Shown here: one piece after another, positions 38,805-48,942 of the stretch
How the letters are laid out: each line of letters begins with the position of its first letter
How positions within the stretch are numbered: the first letter of the stretch is position 1
Assembly: GCA_021850545.1 (NCBI GenBank)
Contig: JAJZLU010000035.1
Location: forward strand, 178,557 to 242,556
Direction: 5' to 3'
From: Thermoplasmata archaeon
GTDB lineage: Archaea > Thermoplasmatota > Thermoplasmata > Thermoplasmatales > Thermoplasmataceae
DNA length: 64,000 nt
The notes under the pieces: generated by a model
What the model saw: only the letters and a program-made list of their open reading frames with translations
Databases searched by the model: none
What the model was told of the DNA's origin: nothing
Program-made: the position numbers and the translations under genes

Positions 38805-39074
38805 ATGGTAGGAATAAGTGAGCTCTCTAAGACAGTATCTAAAAAGACTGGCACAACCCAGAAGGTCGCGAGAAACGTGATCAAGACCTTCTTGGACACT
38901 GTAGTCTCCGAGGCGGACAGAAACAGCAAGATTAACCTCGCTGGATTTGGAATCTTCGAGAGAAAGACACAGCAGGCCAGAAAGGCAAGGAACCCACAGA
39001 CAAAGAAAATAATCGAGGTTCCTTCCAAGAAGAAATTTGTCTTTAGAGCATCAAGCAAGATAAAATACAAGTAA
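38805..39074 (+). CDS. HU/HTa-like DNA-binding protein
   Basis: 'ISELSKTVSKKTGTTQKVARNVIKTFLDTV...INLAGFGIFERKTQQARKARNPQTKKIIEVPSKKKFVFRASSKIK'; GAGGAGGGA upstream. Confidence 0.96.
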   Translation: MVGISELSKTVSKKTGTTQKVARNVIKTFLDTVVSEADRNSKINLAGFGIFERKTQQARKARNPQTKKIIEVPSKKKFVFRASSKIKYK

Positions 39075-39372
39075 TCTTTACTTGAAAAACCTTTAAAATT
39101 CTAAATTTTTTCAATTTTTCATATTATATGGAACGTAACGTTATCTGCATATTGCTTAAGGCTGACGGATCGTCGTTTCAAGTAATTTATAGTGATTCTC
39201 CCTAATGACAATCCCCAGTTCCAGGTAAGATGTCAACAAAAATTAGCCCCCACAGTTCCTTCACCCCCTTATTGATTTCTAAAGTTGGATTAAAAGCACC
39301 TGGCTCCAGCCACATAACATGTTCAAGCTCCGCAGGTTCGGGCAGGAGAATTGGATAGGGATCAAAAAGCCC

Positions 39373-39666
39373 TTAAAGCTGGGAAAATTTCTTTTTCCGT
39401 TCCTTTGAAGTATAACCTGTGAGTTTCTCTATAAGGTCATTAAAAAGCCTGATGGTCTTCAATGGGTCAGGATTTCCGGCATCGTTCTCAGTGTTCACTG
39501 CCAGATTCTTCCCCTCCCTATATATTTCTATGCTCTTGATTCCGGGAAGTGTGCAGTAAACGTGTCCTTCCCTCAATTCCCCATTGCCTGCTGATTCCTT
39601 TGTCCTAGCAAGGAGTTCAGGAGGTTCAATTGAAACTCCTTTCTTGACCGGATATGTTCTTGCCAC
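39373..39666 (-). CDS. Conserved-looking hypothetical protein (possibly DUF5611-like)
   Basis: 97 aa soluble protein directly downstream of TIM-barrel gene. Confidence 0.45.
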   Translation of the reverse strand: MARTYPVKKGVSIEPPELLARTKESAGNGELREGHVYCTLPGIKSIEIYREGKNLAVNTENDAGNPDPLKTIRLFNDLIEKLTGYTSKERKKKFSQL

Positions 39667-39677
39667 TTTTTCTCACC

Positions 39678-40700
39678 TTAAGTTACCGTTTTCTTGGCTG
39701 CTGCTTTCTTTTGGTATTTCTTTGATAGGGCCCTCAGATAAATGAGGTTCATGTACTGGGCATCATGCTCAAGCAAAGGAGAACTTGAGATTATGGTCAT
39801 GTCTGAATCATAATCTATCAGGGATTCAGCAAGAGTTTCAAATTTGAGGTCCCCGTGCTTGATTGCAGTGAGCTTTTCTTCATTGTGGTCCTGGTATTCA
39901 ACACCTGCGAATTCTGTGTAAAGGTCTCCCTTTGAATATTTTGAAAATTCACTTATAACCGCATCAAAGTCCTTGACTTCGATAAGTGATCCTGCGTTTA
40001 TTGAGTGAATATGTGGGAAATTAAGGATCGGCTCTATGTCTTTTACTTTCTTTGCAAGGGAAACAAGTTCTGTTGTCGTCCCGAAAATTTCCGTTTTTCC
40101 AGAGGATTCTACACCTATGAACGGATATCCATGCTCGGGGGAATATTTCTGTGAGAGATCGGAATAAATGTCAATTGCACGCTTCAGACTGTCCTTCTTG
40201 TTGCCGAAATAAAAACCGGTATGGGTTATGACCCTGTGGGCAGTCATTGCTTTCCCTATCATGAGGGTCCATTTCAGGTGATTATAGGATTTGTCTCCCA
40301 TTTCATCCTCCTGAAGGAGTTCCATGTAGTATGGCGCGTGCATGGAAAGTTCTACATCTAATTCCTTGGCCAGTTTTCCACCATCCATTAGGTCGTCATA
40401 ATTTCTGGCCATGTTCCAGAAGAGTTCCTGGACGATATCATCCTCTTCTATGACACTGTCTATGCCAATGCCAACATAATTGCCATCCTCATCCTGCCTG
40501 AGAACATCGACTATAATTGATGATTCAATATCTCTTGGATTCATTCCTGCATATTCTATCGCAGGACTTTCTTCAACATTTACACGGAGAAGTTGCACCT
40601 CAAGGGCGTTCAATCCTAGATTGTGGGCGTCTTCAACAGACTCAATAAAAGTTCTCCCTTTGCTGGTAAGAGGTATCCCAGCTATTCCAAACCTGATCAT
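39678..40700 (-). CDS. AP endonuclease IV / xylose isomerase-like TIM-barrel protein
   Basis: Start reassigned to MIRFGIAGIPLTSKGRTFIESVEDAHNLGLNALEVQLLRV; 'LSMHAPYYMELLQ'; 'VITHTGFYFG'. Confidence 0.8.
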   Translation of the reverse strand: MIRFGIAGIPLTSKGRTFIESVEDAHNLGLNALEVQLLRVNVEESPAIEYAGMNPRDIESSIIVDVLRQDEDGNYVGIGIDSVIEEDDIVQELFWNMARNYDDLMDGGKLAKELDVELSMHAPYYMELLQEDEMGDKSYNHLKWTLMIGKAMTAHRVITHTGFYFGNKKDSLKRAIDIYSDLSQKYSPEHGYPFIGVESSGKTEIFGTTTELVSLAKKVKDIEPILNFPHIHSINAGSLIEVKDFDAVISEFSKYSKGDLYTEFAGVEYQDHNEEKLTAIKHGDLKFETLAESLIDYDSDMTIISSSPLLEHDAQYMNLIYLRALSKKYQKKAAAKKTVT

Positions 40701-40901
40701 AAAGCATGAGCAAATACCTAAAATGTATATAAGTTTTCCAACAATCCCTTTGTCGTTAAACGCAAGAGTTTTGCGCCTTTTCAAGCCCGGTTCAGCATCG
40801 AATAAGTTATATAGCATCAAACCATTCAATTTCGATGGTGATTAATCGGAAAATAGACATTTCCCCTATTATCTCCATTGATATTTATTCAGGTGATTAC
40901 A

Positions 40902-42248
40902 GTGAATGTAGATCCAAATTTAACAAAATATCTAATCAAAGCAAAGATTTCTACGGACGGGGTGGTTGAAAAACCCGACGTTGTAGGAGCCATATTCGGA
41001 CAGACAGAAGGGCTCCTCGGTGACGAGCTTGACCTAAGAGATCTTCAGAAAAGCGGTAAGATCGGAAGAATCGAAGTCGAAATAGACAGCAAGAAAGGAA
41101 GGACAGACGGTTACGTTTTAATACCGTCAGGTCTGGACCAGGTTGAAAGCTCAATTCTGGCAGCATCCCTTGAGACTATAGACAGAATTGGCCCATGCAA
41201 GGCTAAGGTCGAAGTTGAAAACATAGAGGATGTAAGGATCCAGAAGAGACACAAGATCATCGAAAGAGCAGAGGCCCTCTACAAGAGAATGAGCGACAGC
41301 GGCAAGAGCGTTAGCGAAAGCATTGTTGCATCAGTTAGAGAAGAAGTGGAGAAGGGCGAGATTGTTACTTACGGTGAAGATAAGCTTCCAGCTGGGCCTG
41401 CAGTTAAAGACTCTGATTCAATTATTGTTGTGGAAGGCAGGAGCGATATTCTCAACCTTCTCAGGTATGGAATCAAGAATACGATTGCAGTGCAGGGAAC
41501 CAATATCCCCAAAACGGTCCAGAAACTTTCAAGAGAAAGGACAGTAACGGTGTTCCTTGACGGTGACAGGGGAGGAGACCTTATCCTTAAGGAAATGCTT
41601 CAGGTCGCAGAAATCGATTTTGTGGCAAGGGCTCCACCTGGAACCGAAGTCGAGGAACTTACCTACAAGCAGATTGTTAAGGCCCTGAGGTACAAAACCC
41701 CCATAGAACAGTATTTGTCAATGAGGGGAATGTCAGAGGAACTCAAGGAACTGACTGAGAAAGCAGCTGTAGAATCTGGCCAGAAACAGCCCAAACGCGG
41801 ATATGAAGAAGCGAAAAGCATTATAGAAATAAAGACGTCGAAACAGGAAATCGAGAAAAAGCCTGAGCCGCCACAGAGGGCCCCCGAAAGGGAAGAGCCT
41901 GTTCCTGCCCAGCAAATCCTGGAGGAACCTGAGGACGTACCTGGCAAGGTTGACCTGACAAATCCAAGATCCATAGAGAAGAAAGGGGCAAACCTCGCCA
42001 AAGACAAACTGACTGAGTTATACACGAAAGATGGCATCATGATAGGTTCTTACCAGGTTTCAGAGGCCGTTGACAAGATTCAGGAATCTGCTGACGGTGA
42101 CACAATAATCACCGGAGGCGTCATTTCCCAGAGACTTATTGATGTGGCATTCAAGCAGGGCATAAAGAACATATATGGAGCCAAGCTTGGGCACATCACA
42201 AAGAAGCCCACAGAAATCAGGGTTATTTCATGGGAGCGCCATATATAA
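40902..42248 (+). CDS. dnaG: Archaeal DnaG primase (Toprim)
   Basis: 'DPNLTKYLIKAKISTDGVVEKPDVVGAIFGQTEGLLGDELDLRDLQKSGKIGRIEV', Toprim 'IIVVEGRSDILNLLRYGIKN', 'VFLDGDRGGDL'; likely GTG start at 40902 with GGTGATT upstream. Confidence 0.93.
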   Translation: MNVDPNLTKYLIKAKISTDGVVEKPDVVGAIFGQTEGLLGDELDLRDLQKSGKIGRIEVEIDSKKGRTDGYVLIPSGLDQVESSILAASLETIDRIGPCKAKVEVENIEDVRIQKRHKIIERAEALYKRMSDSGKSVSESIVASVREEVEKGEIVTYGEDKLPAGPAVKDSDSIIVVEGRSDILNLLRYGIKNTIAVQGTNIPKTVQKLSRERTVTVFLDGDRGGDLILKEMLQVAEIDFVARAPPGTEVEELTYKQIVKALRYKTPIEQYLSMRGMSEELKELTEKAAVESGQKQPKRGYEEAKSIIEIKTSKQEIEKKPEPPQRAPEREEPVPAQQILEEPEDVPGKVDLTNPRSIEKKGANLAKDKLTELYTKDGIMIGSYQVSEAVDKIQESADGDTIITGGVISQRLIDVAFKQGIKNIYGAKLGHITKKPTEIRVISWERHI

Positions 42249-43732
42249 ACAACGATTACAGGGATGCGTCCGATACCTCGCAGATAGCCATTCCCGCCAA
42301 TCCCCTTGATAGGGTGATTGGCCAGGATGAAGCTGTAAGGATGGCACAAATTGCTGCGAAGCAAAGGAGGCACCTTCTTTTAGTAGGCCCGCCTGGGGTT
42401 GGCAAGTCAATGATCGCGCAGGCCATGTCATTTTACCTTCCAAGGCCTAAGCAGGAAATCAGAGTCGTGCATAACCCCCAGTACCCTGAAAGGCCATTTA
42501 TAGAAATCAAAAACAGCGACCAGATAAAGGTAGAGAAAGAGGAACAAAACCTGGTTGAGGGAGAGACCATAGACCCCAGGGATGCCCCACTCAATGTTGC
42601 AGAGAGGCTCAATTACAGATGCCCCCGGTGTGGTTACTATTCACTCCCAACTGAAATGGTTTGCCCTAACTGCAGCAGCCCGAAGACCCAGCCAACTACC
42701 CAACAGGGCCCATTTGGCGATGTGTTTAACGTCATTGGGGCAGCTTTTGGAGTGCAGAACAGCACTGACAAGGTGACGTCTACAAGGAGGGTCGGAGAAC
42801 GGGAGGAAGTAATAGTTTACGAAAAATATGGGGACAAAATCCGCGTCCTTGACGAAAAGACCCTCGAAAGGCGCAGGAAGATGGAAAAGAAGAGCCCCAG
42901 CAAGGTCATAATCCCCATTGACAGGAACCCTTTTGTGCTTGCCACGGGAGCCAGCGAAACAGAACTTCTGGGGGACGTCCGCCATGACCCCTATGGAGGG
43001 CACCCACAGCTCGGAACGCTTCCATACGAACGTGTCATTGCCGGTGCAGTGCATGAGGCACATGAGGGTGTGTTGTTCATAGATGAAATAACGCATCTGG
43101 GTAACCTTCAGCGATTCATCCTCACAGCCATGCAGGAGAGAAGCTTTCCCATCACTGGAAGAAATCCGCAGAGCGCAGGCGCCAGTGTTAGGGTTGACAA
43201 AGTCCCGGCTGAATTTATATTAGTGGCTGCATGCAACATTCAGGACCTCCAGTATATTCTAAGCCCATTAAGATCAAGAATAGTTGGAAGCGGTTACGAA
43301 ATGCTCATGGAAGTCGCAATGCCGGATACCCCGGAAAACCGGCTTAAGTATCTGCAATTCATCACTCAGGAAATCATTTCAGACAGAAAGATACCCCATA
43401 TGGAACTCGCGGGTGCTGAGTTGATCATCGAGGAAGGCCTCAGGCGCGCAAGGGAGATAGACCACAAGGAGAGAGCCCTCACCCTTAGGCTGAGGGAACT
43501 TGGAGGCCTTATAAGGGCTTCGGGTGACATTGCTGTGGCATCAGAAAGGCACCTTATAGAAAAGAATGATGTTGTTGAGGCATTGAAGATGTACCTCCCG
43601 GTTGAGGAAAAGATAAAGAAGTATTATGGAAACCTTGGAGCAGCCATGTCCTCTGAGAATACCCTGTCCCAGAGTGGCGAAAACTACTATATGAACTACC
43701 ACAACTACAGGGAAGACCGTTCATACGACTAA
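42230..43732 (+). CDS. LonB-like AAA+ ATPase with zinc-ribbon insertion and no protease domain
   Basis: Walker A 'GPPGVGKSM', Walker B 'GVLFIDEI', 'CPRC...CPNC' insertion; ORF ends at 500 aa without a Ser/Lys Lon protease domain. Confidence 0.85.
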   Translation: MGAPYINNDYRDASDTSQIAIPANPLDRVIGQDEAVRMAQIAAKQRRHLLLVGPPGVGKSMIAQAMSFYLPRPKQEIRVVHNPQYPERPFIEIKNSDQIKVEKEEQNLVEGETIDPRDAPLNVAERLNYRCPRCGYYSLPTEMVCPNCSSPKTQPTTQQGPFGDVFNVIGAAFGVQNSTDKVTSTRRVGEREEVIVYEKYGDKIRVLDEKTLERRRKMEKKSPSKVIIPIDRNPFVLATGASETELLGDVRHDPYGGHPQLGTLPYERVIAGAVHEAHEGVLFIDEITHLGNLQRFILTAMQERSFPITGRNPQSAGASVRVDKVPAEFILVAACNIQDLQYILSPLRSRIVGSGYEMLMEVAMPDTPENRLKYLQFITQEIISDRKIPHMELAGAELIIEEGLRRAREIDHKERALTLRLRELGGLIRASGDIAVASERHLIEKNDVVEALKMYLPVEEKIKKYYGNLGAAMSSENTLSQSGENYYMNYHNYREDRSYD

Positions 43733-43807
43733 CCTGGACCTGTTGGAAAGACAGTTTCAAGCAAAAATTTAATTATTCCTCATCCTAACACACCTTGGAT
43801 TAATAAA

Positions 43808-45583
43808 ATGAAACTTCAATACCAGCTTGAATTTGAGGACCCACAAACACATTTTGTCAAGGTAACACTGAACGTTGAAGACTTCACAGAAGATGCCCTT
43901 TATGCCACGATTCCGGTCTGGGCACCAGGCGCATATGAGATTTATGATTATTCAAGATTCGTAAGGCACCTTCATGCCTTCTCAGGAAAGACTGAACTTG
44001 AAGTGTCTAAGAAAGACAAGTCCACCTGGAAGATTGCTACAAAGGATGTGCACTCTGTATCAATCATTTATGAATTCTATGCCAATGAACTCTCCGTCCA
44101 CACATCGCATGTTGATTCTACGCACGCCTACTTTAACGGGGTAAACCTTTTCATGTACCTGGAGGGTTACAAGGACCAGTCTGTTGAACTTGTTATAAAG
44201 CCTTACAAGGACTGGAAGATTTCCACAGGCCTGGAAAGACTCAATGACAACAGGTTCAGGGCAATAAACTATGATATACTTGCTGACTGCCCCATTGAGA
44301 TTGGCACGCACAGAAGCCTTTTCTTCACGGTAGATGGCAAGGAACATGAGATTGTGCTCTATGGCCATGGAAATGAAGACGAGGAACGCCTGAAAAATGA
44401 CCTGAAGAAGATAGTGGAAGGTTTCCTGAAGATTTTCGGTAAGCTCCCGTACAAACGCTACGTTTTCATCTACCACCTCTTTTCTGGGGACGGGGATGTC
44501 ATGGGAGGCCTTGAGCACCTGAACTCCACTTCAATAGATGTGGACAACTTTGTTTTCAGCCCGGAAACAAAATACCAGAGATCATTCCTTTCTGTCACAG
44601 CGCATGAATATTTCCACCTGTGGAATGTCAAGAGGATCAGGCCAATTGAACTAGGCCCATTTAATTACAAGGAAGAGAACTACACCAACATGCTGTGGAT
44701 GGCAGAGGGTTTCACAAACTATTATGCTTCCCTGATTCTCATGAGAACGGGCCTTATAGACAGAAAAGAATACCTCAGGCATCTTGCTGAACAGATGCTG
44801 TTCCACGACCTTATGCCTGGTTCGAAAATCACTTCAGCATACGAATCTTCGTTTGATACCTGGATTAAACTCTACAAGCCCACACCCAACAATTTCAACA
44901 GCTATATTTCATACTACCTTAAGGGCGAACTTTTAGGCTTCCTGCTCAACACCAGAATCATTGAAGCAACAGGTGCACAAAAGTCCCTTGATGATGTCTA
45001 CAGAAGCCTGATGGAGAAATACAACAAGGATGGCAAAGGATACACTGAGAAAGATGTGCTCACTGCGATAAAGGATGTCACGGGCACAGATTTCACTGAA
45101 TTCTTCCAGGCTTACATCAAGACACCAGGGCATATTGACTTCGCGGAAGAGGTTAAGAGGCTTGGATTGAACCTGAAGGCCTCATACAGAAAAGTGGAGG
45201 ATAAAGAAGTCCTGGAGAAAGCCTACCTTGGGCTTCTTGTTAATGCGGAGGGGGGAAGATTTGTTGTGTCATCAGTTGTAGAAGGGTCTCCAGCCTTCTC
45301 TGGAGGAATAAACCCTAAGGATGAACTCGTTGCAGTTGATGGGTACAAATTCACAGACAGGTACCTGAAAGAAATCAGGGAAGAAATGAAAAAACTCAGA
45401 ATGGATTGTTTCTCTGACCGCAAACCGGGTGAAAAGGTCAGGATTGATTTCTTCAGAAGGGGACGCCTCATGAGCCTGGATCTGACATTTGCAAAGGCTC
45501 CGCCGGAAGTGTATGAGATTACTGAAGAGGAAGGGCTGGCCGGAGAAGCCAAGAATTCAAGTGTTAAATATTTCAGTGCATAG
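43808..45583 (+). CDS. M61-family glycyl aminopeptidase with PDZ domain
   Basis: 'GGLEHLNSTSI', 'TAHEYFHLWNVKRIRP', 'LWMAEGFTNYY', PDZ-like 'SVVEGSPAFSGGINPKDELVAVDGYKF'. Confidence 0.93.
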   Translation: MKLQYQLEFEDPQTHFVKVTLNVEDFTEDALYATIPVWAPGAYEIYDYSRFVRHLHAFSGKTELEVSKKDKSTWKIATKDVHSVSIIYEFYANELSVHTSHVDSTHAYFNGVNLFMYLEGYKDQSVELVIKPYKDWKISTGLERLNDNRFRAINYDILADCPIEIGTHRSLFFTVDGKEHEIVLYGHGNEDEERLKNDLKKIVEGFLKIFGKLPYKRYVFIYHLFSGDGDVMGGLEHLNSTSIDVDNFVFSPETKYQRSFLSVTAHEYFHLWNVKRIRPIELGPFNYKEENYTNMLWMAEGFTNYYASLILMRTGLIDRKEYLRHLAEQMLFHDLMPGSKITSAYESSFDTWIKLYKPTPNNFNSYISYYLKGELLGFLLNTRIIEATGAQKSLDDVYRSLMEKYNKDGKGYTEKDVLTAIKDVTGTDFTEFFQAYIKTPGHIDFAEEVKRLGLNLKASYRKVEDKEVLEKAYLGLLVNAEGGRFVVSSVVEGSPAFSGGINPKDELVAVDGYKFTDRYLKEIREEMKKLRMDCFSDRKPGEKVRIDFFRRGRLMSLDLTFAKAPPEVYEITEEEGLAGEAKNSSVKYFSA

Positions 45584-45627
45584 TATTGAACTGGTGAGTA
45601 TTTATATCTTGAACAAATTAATGCCTG

Positions 45628-46230
45628 ATGCTTCTAATCCTGGAAGAATACTTCAAAGACCACCCAATTAAGAAAAAAATTGTAGAGGGACTCTACAACA
45701 GGGGGATCTCGGTCAGCAACGGAAGATTCTATACAAGCAACATCGAGATTTCCATAAGTGAAGTCGCAAAGGCTTTTGGAGTGAACAGGAGAACCGTCTA
45801 CGATACAATAAAGATCATTGAGGGAACCCCTGGAGTCAGGGAAATTATGGCCAGGATCAAGCCATTTCCGGATATCACAGACATATCCCCCTTAATGGGA
45901 GACCAGGTTGTCACCCTCCACATATGCCCAGGATATTTTTCGAGGGCAATGTCTTCCCTTGTTGATACGGTGAGACGGTACGGCTCATATATAAAGGAAA
46001 TTTACGGGAGGAACCTGAGCATGGATGAGACAGTCCTGCGTGCCATATTTTTCAGGACTGTTCCGAGGAAAATATTCGATGACCTGGCAAAGATAGAGGG
46101 CATTGAAAAAATAGTTTTTGACTCGCCGGGAAACGGGGAAGGGGAGATTATCTGCACGACATGCGATGTCAGGATCTGCCCAAACAAGCTTTCCACCGGT
46201 GTTTACGAAGAAACACTTCGTGAAATGTAA
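45628..46230 (+). CDS. HTH plus ACT-type regulator of amino-acid metabolism (COG2150-like)
   Basis: N-terminal HTH 'SISEVAKAFGVNRRTVYDTIKIIEGTPGV' and conserved C-terminal ligand-binding-type domain. Confidence 0.65.
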   Translation: MLLILEEYFKDHPIKKKIVEGLYNRGISVSNGRFYTSNIEISISEVAKAFGVNRRTVYDTIKIIEGTPGVREIMARIKPFPDITDISPLMGDQVVTLHICPGYFSRAMSSLVDTVRRYGSYIKEIYGRNLSMDETVLRAIFFRTVPRKIFDDLAKIEGIEKIVFDSPGNGEGEIICTTCDVRICPNKLSTGVYEETLREM

Positions 46231-46268
46231 TCGGGAAAACAAAAAGAGTTAAATACTGCAAATCATAC

Positions 46269-47228
46269 TTGTCTTTCGTGGAGGATCGGCGCAGCCTCAT
46301 AGTAAGACACATTTTCGATCTTCTCACAAGAGAAGGTTTCAGAGTTTCAGACCCCATGCCAGGCGGAGCTGCAGGGTTTGACATGATAGCAAAACGTGAA
46401 AGGTTGAGGCTGATCATCAAGGTTCTCCAGAACATAGACACTCTGAGGAATTCCAGCGCAATGGAACTCATCAGGATATCGAAGCTTACTTACGCGGCCC
46501 CGCTTCTGGTAGGAGAAAAAGCCGGAGGCGGACCCCTGGAACATGGAGTCGTCTATTTCAGGCATAGGGTGCCAATACTTTCCCCAGATACATTTCAGGA
46601 CTACATTGAAGGGGAGATGCCCTTCATTTCATCGGGCCCTGGAGGCTTTTATGCCTCAATAGATGGAAGAAGGCTCCACCAGAGAAGGGAGGAGCTTGGT
46701 TACTCCATAGGATATCTTTCAAACAAGATAGGCACATCAAGAAGGTCAATTTCACTTTACGAATCAGGAAGCGCAGTTACAATAGATGTTTACCTGAAAC
46801 TCGAAGAGGTCCTTGGTGAAGACCTTTGCAAATCCATTGACCTTGGAGACATTTCCAGGAACTTGGAAATGCCGCCTGAGGAATCTCTTATGGAAAATGG
46901 TTTCCTGCTGGAAGTCCTGAACCTCATGATGAGGCATGGAATGGATTTCCATCCTGTCAGGAAGTTTCCCTTCGACGCAGTGATGAAGGAAACGATTGAG
47001 GAATTCTTCCTCATAGGCCTGCTTGAGTCACTTGACCAGAATCTTGTTAAAATCAATGCGATGAGGAATATCAGCCAGATCTTTGAAAATGACTCCTTTG
47101 TAATAAGCAAATTGCGCACTTCGAGGGAACACCTTGGAGGGTGCCCGGTGATCAACCTCTCGGAACTCAGGGAAATTCAGGAAAAGGAGAAGTTGCAGAC
47201 ACTTATTGAAAAGAGAACGCTGGCATAA
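46269..47228 (+). CDS. Archaeal HTH-type transcriptional regulator (COG1395-like)
   Basis: 'DGRRLHQRREELGYSIGYLSNKIGTSRRSISLYESGSAVTIDVYLKLEEVLGEDL' XRE HTH. Confidence 0.8.
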   Translation: MSFVEDRRSLIVRHIFDLLTREGFRVSDPMPGGAAGFDMIAKRERLRLIIKVLQNIDTLRNSSAMELIRISKLTYAAPLLVGEKAGGGPLEHGVVYFRHRVPILSPDTFQDYIEGEMPFISSGPGGFYASIDGRRLHQRREELGYSIGYLSNKIGTSRRSISLYESGSAVTIDVYLKLEEVLGEDLCKSIDLGDISRNLEMPPEESLMENGFLLEVLNLMMRHGMDFHPVRKFPFDAVMKETIEEFFLIGLLESLDQNLVKINAMRNISQIFENDSFVISKLRTSREHLGGCPVINLSELREIQEKEKLQTLIEKRTLA

Positions 47229-47881
47229 TGTTCAATAAGCTATACAAAGAGAGGAGCGACCAGGAACTCAATGTTTATTCCGGGGTCAAAGGACTTGTTT
47301 CCCATGGGGCTGAACTAAGGGAGCTTATTGGAATACTGTCACCTGAAGTCCTGCTTATTACAATTTCCCAGGGTGAAATTGATGGCCTTGAATCATTCAT
47401 CCGCGAACCATTCGAGATGAACCTGTCTGATTATGAGATTATATATGGGGTGAGACTCACAAAGTATGGGGGAGTAATGACACCACCTCCCATCTATGTT
47501 GAGGCCGTAAAATATCTCATGGATACTGGTAAAACTGGCATAGGGCTGGATATGCCGCAGGATCAATTCGATGTCCTATACTCAGAAACCATGAAGCCGG
47601 GCCATCTCATCAGGCATTCCATAAGGAAAAAGAGGATACTTAACTATGATTTCAAGGATACTAATGAGTATGAATTCTCTGAGTCCTGGATAAAGAGGCT
47701 GAACGCCGTCAAGGGGCTCGCCAAAGTCGATGATGCAAGGCTCGATTACATGGCGGAAGAAATATCAAAATTCGCATCAATGAGATACGATCCAAAGAAC
47801 CTTCTGGTGATCGATTATGAATTTCATAGACCTCTTCTGGAAAGGCTCAAAGCAAAAGGGTGGGCCCCTAAAAACCTCTGA
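47228..47881 (+). CDS. Hypothetical protein, translationally coupled (TAATG) to regulator
   Basis: Soluble 217 aa protein with 'SPEVLLITISQGEIDGLE', 'YGGVMTPPPIYVEAVKYL'. Confidence 0.6.
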   Translation: MFNKLYKERSDQELNVYSGVKGLVSHGAELRELIGILSPEVLLITISQGEIDGLESFIREPFEMNLSDYEIIYGVRLTKYGGVMTPPPIYVEAVKYLMDTGKTGIGLDMPQDQFDVLYSETMKPGHLIRHSIRKKRILNYDFKDTNEYEFSESWIKRLNAVKGLAKVDDARLDYMAEEISKFASMRYDPKNLLVIDYEFHRPLLERLKAKGWAPKNL

Positions 47882-48461
47882 GGTACTGGAAAACTATGTA
47901 GACTTCCTTGCTCGTCTCCCTGGATGCAGCAACCTTGGTGATTTTGGAGAACCCGAAATGCTTCTTCCAATGGTTGACAAATTGAACAGTCAGATCCCCC
48001 TGAAACTGCTTCAGAACCACAAATCCGTCATGCTTTAGAAAAACCTCAGCGAGGGCCATGACATCCTGGCAGATGAGATACGACGAAGAATGGTCTATAT
48101 CCTGGTTCCCGCTGGTTTTAGACATTGCATCAGATATGATTCCATCAAACCCGTCTATCCCCATGCGATCCATTTCATCCTTAATACGCATCTTGAGTGC
48201 CTTGTCCCCAACTCGGCCTCTGATGAATACCGTGTTTTCGAGGGGTTCCATCTTGCTTATGTCCACTGAAAAGACTGTTTTTCCGGTTACGCTTGTTACA
48301 ATCTGGGTCCACCCGCCGGGAGATGACCCGATTTCAAGAATATTCTGCCCTTCCTTCAGGAAGCCAAATTTTGTCTGGAGCTCGAGCAGCTTGAATGCTG
48401 CCCTGCTCCTGTAGCGTTCTTTCTTTGCAAGGTAGTAAAATTTGTCTCTCCTGTCAGGCAT
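47868..48461 (-). CDS. rlmE: FtsJ/RlmE-family 2'-O-ribose methyltransferase
   Basis: 'DKFYYLAKKERYRSRAAFKLLELQTKFGFLKEGQNILEIGSSPGGWTQI', 'GIISDAMSKTSGNQDIDH'. Confidence 0.95.
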   Translation of the reverse strand: MPDRRDKFYYLAKKERYRSRAAFKLLELQTKFGFLKEGQNILEIGSSPGGWTQIVTSVTGKTVFSVDISKMEPLENTVFIRGRVGDKALKMRIKDEMDRMGIDGFDGIISDAMSKTSGNQDIDHSSSYLICQDVMALAEVFLKHDGFVVLKQFQGDLTVQFVNHWKKHFGFSKITKVAASRETSKEVYIVFQYLRGF

Positions 48462-48469
48462 TTTCCAGG

Positions 48470-48844
48470 TTATTCCCCTATGAATTTCTTGTAATCCTGC
48501 GGTGAAAGGGATTCCGTCTCCTTCCCTGTTTTCTTAATTTTTACCATCCAGTATTTGTAAGAGTCTGAGTTTACCAGTTCGGGCTTGTCCGCAAGAGCTT
48601 TGTTCACTTCGACAACTTCCCCTTCCACCGGTGAAAATACATCTTCAGCTGATTTGACTGATTCAATTGTGAGAAGGACTTCTCCTGCCTTCTTCTTGGA
48701 ACCTACGGACGGGAGTTCAATATAAACAATATCTGTCAGTTGGCCCTGGGCATAGTCGGATATTCCCATTGTAACAACGCCACCCTCGTCCTTGAACCAC
48801 TCATGCGATTTTGTAAACTTCAGATCCTCTGGTACCTTTGACAT
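48470..48844 (-). CDS. gcvH: Glycine cleavage system H protein
   Basis: 'KFTKSHEWFKDEGGVVTMGISDYAQGQLTDIVYIELPSVG...IESVKSAEDVFSPVEGEVVEVN'. Confidence 0.96.
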   Translation of the reverse strand: MSKVPEDLKFTKSHEWFKDEGGVVTMGISDYAQGQLTDIVYIELPSVGSKKKAGEVLLTIESVKSAEDVFSPVEGEVVEVNKALADKPELVNSDSYKYWMVKIKKTGKETESLSPQDYKKFIGE

Positions 48845-48942
48845 GGCTTCAATATAATTTGTGGATATATAACAGTTCTACGTAAACGATTTTAGTTTAT
48901 GTGGCCGTGAAAAGGCTATTTAGCATGAAACGCTAGCGCTTT

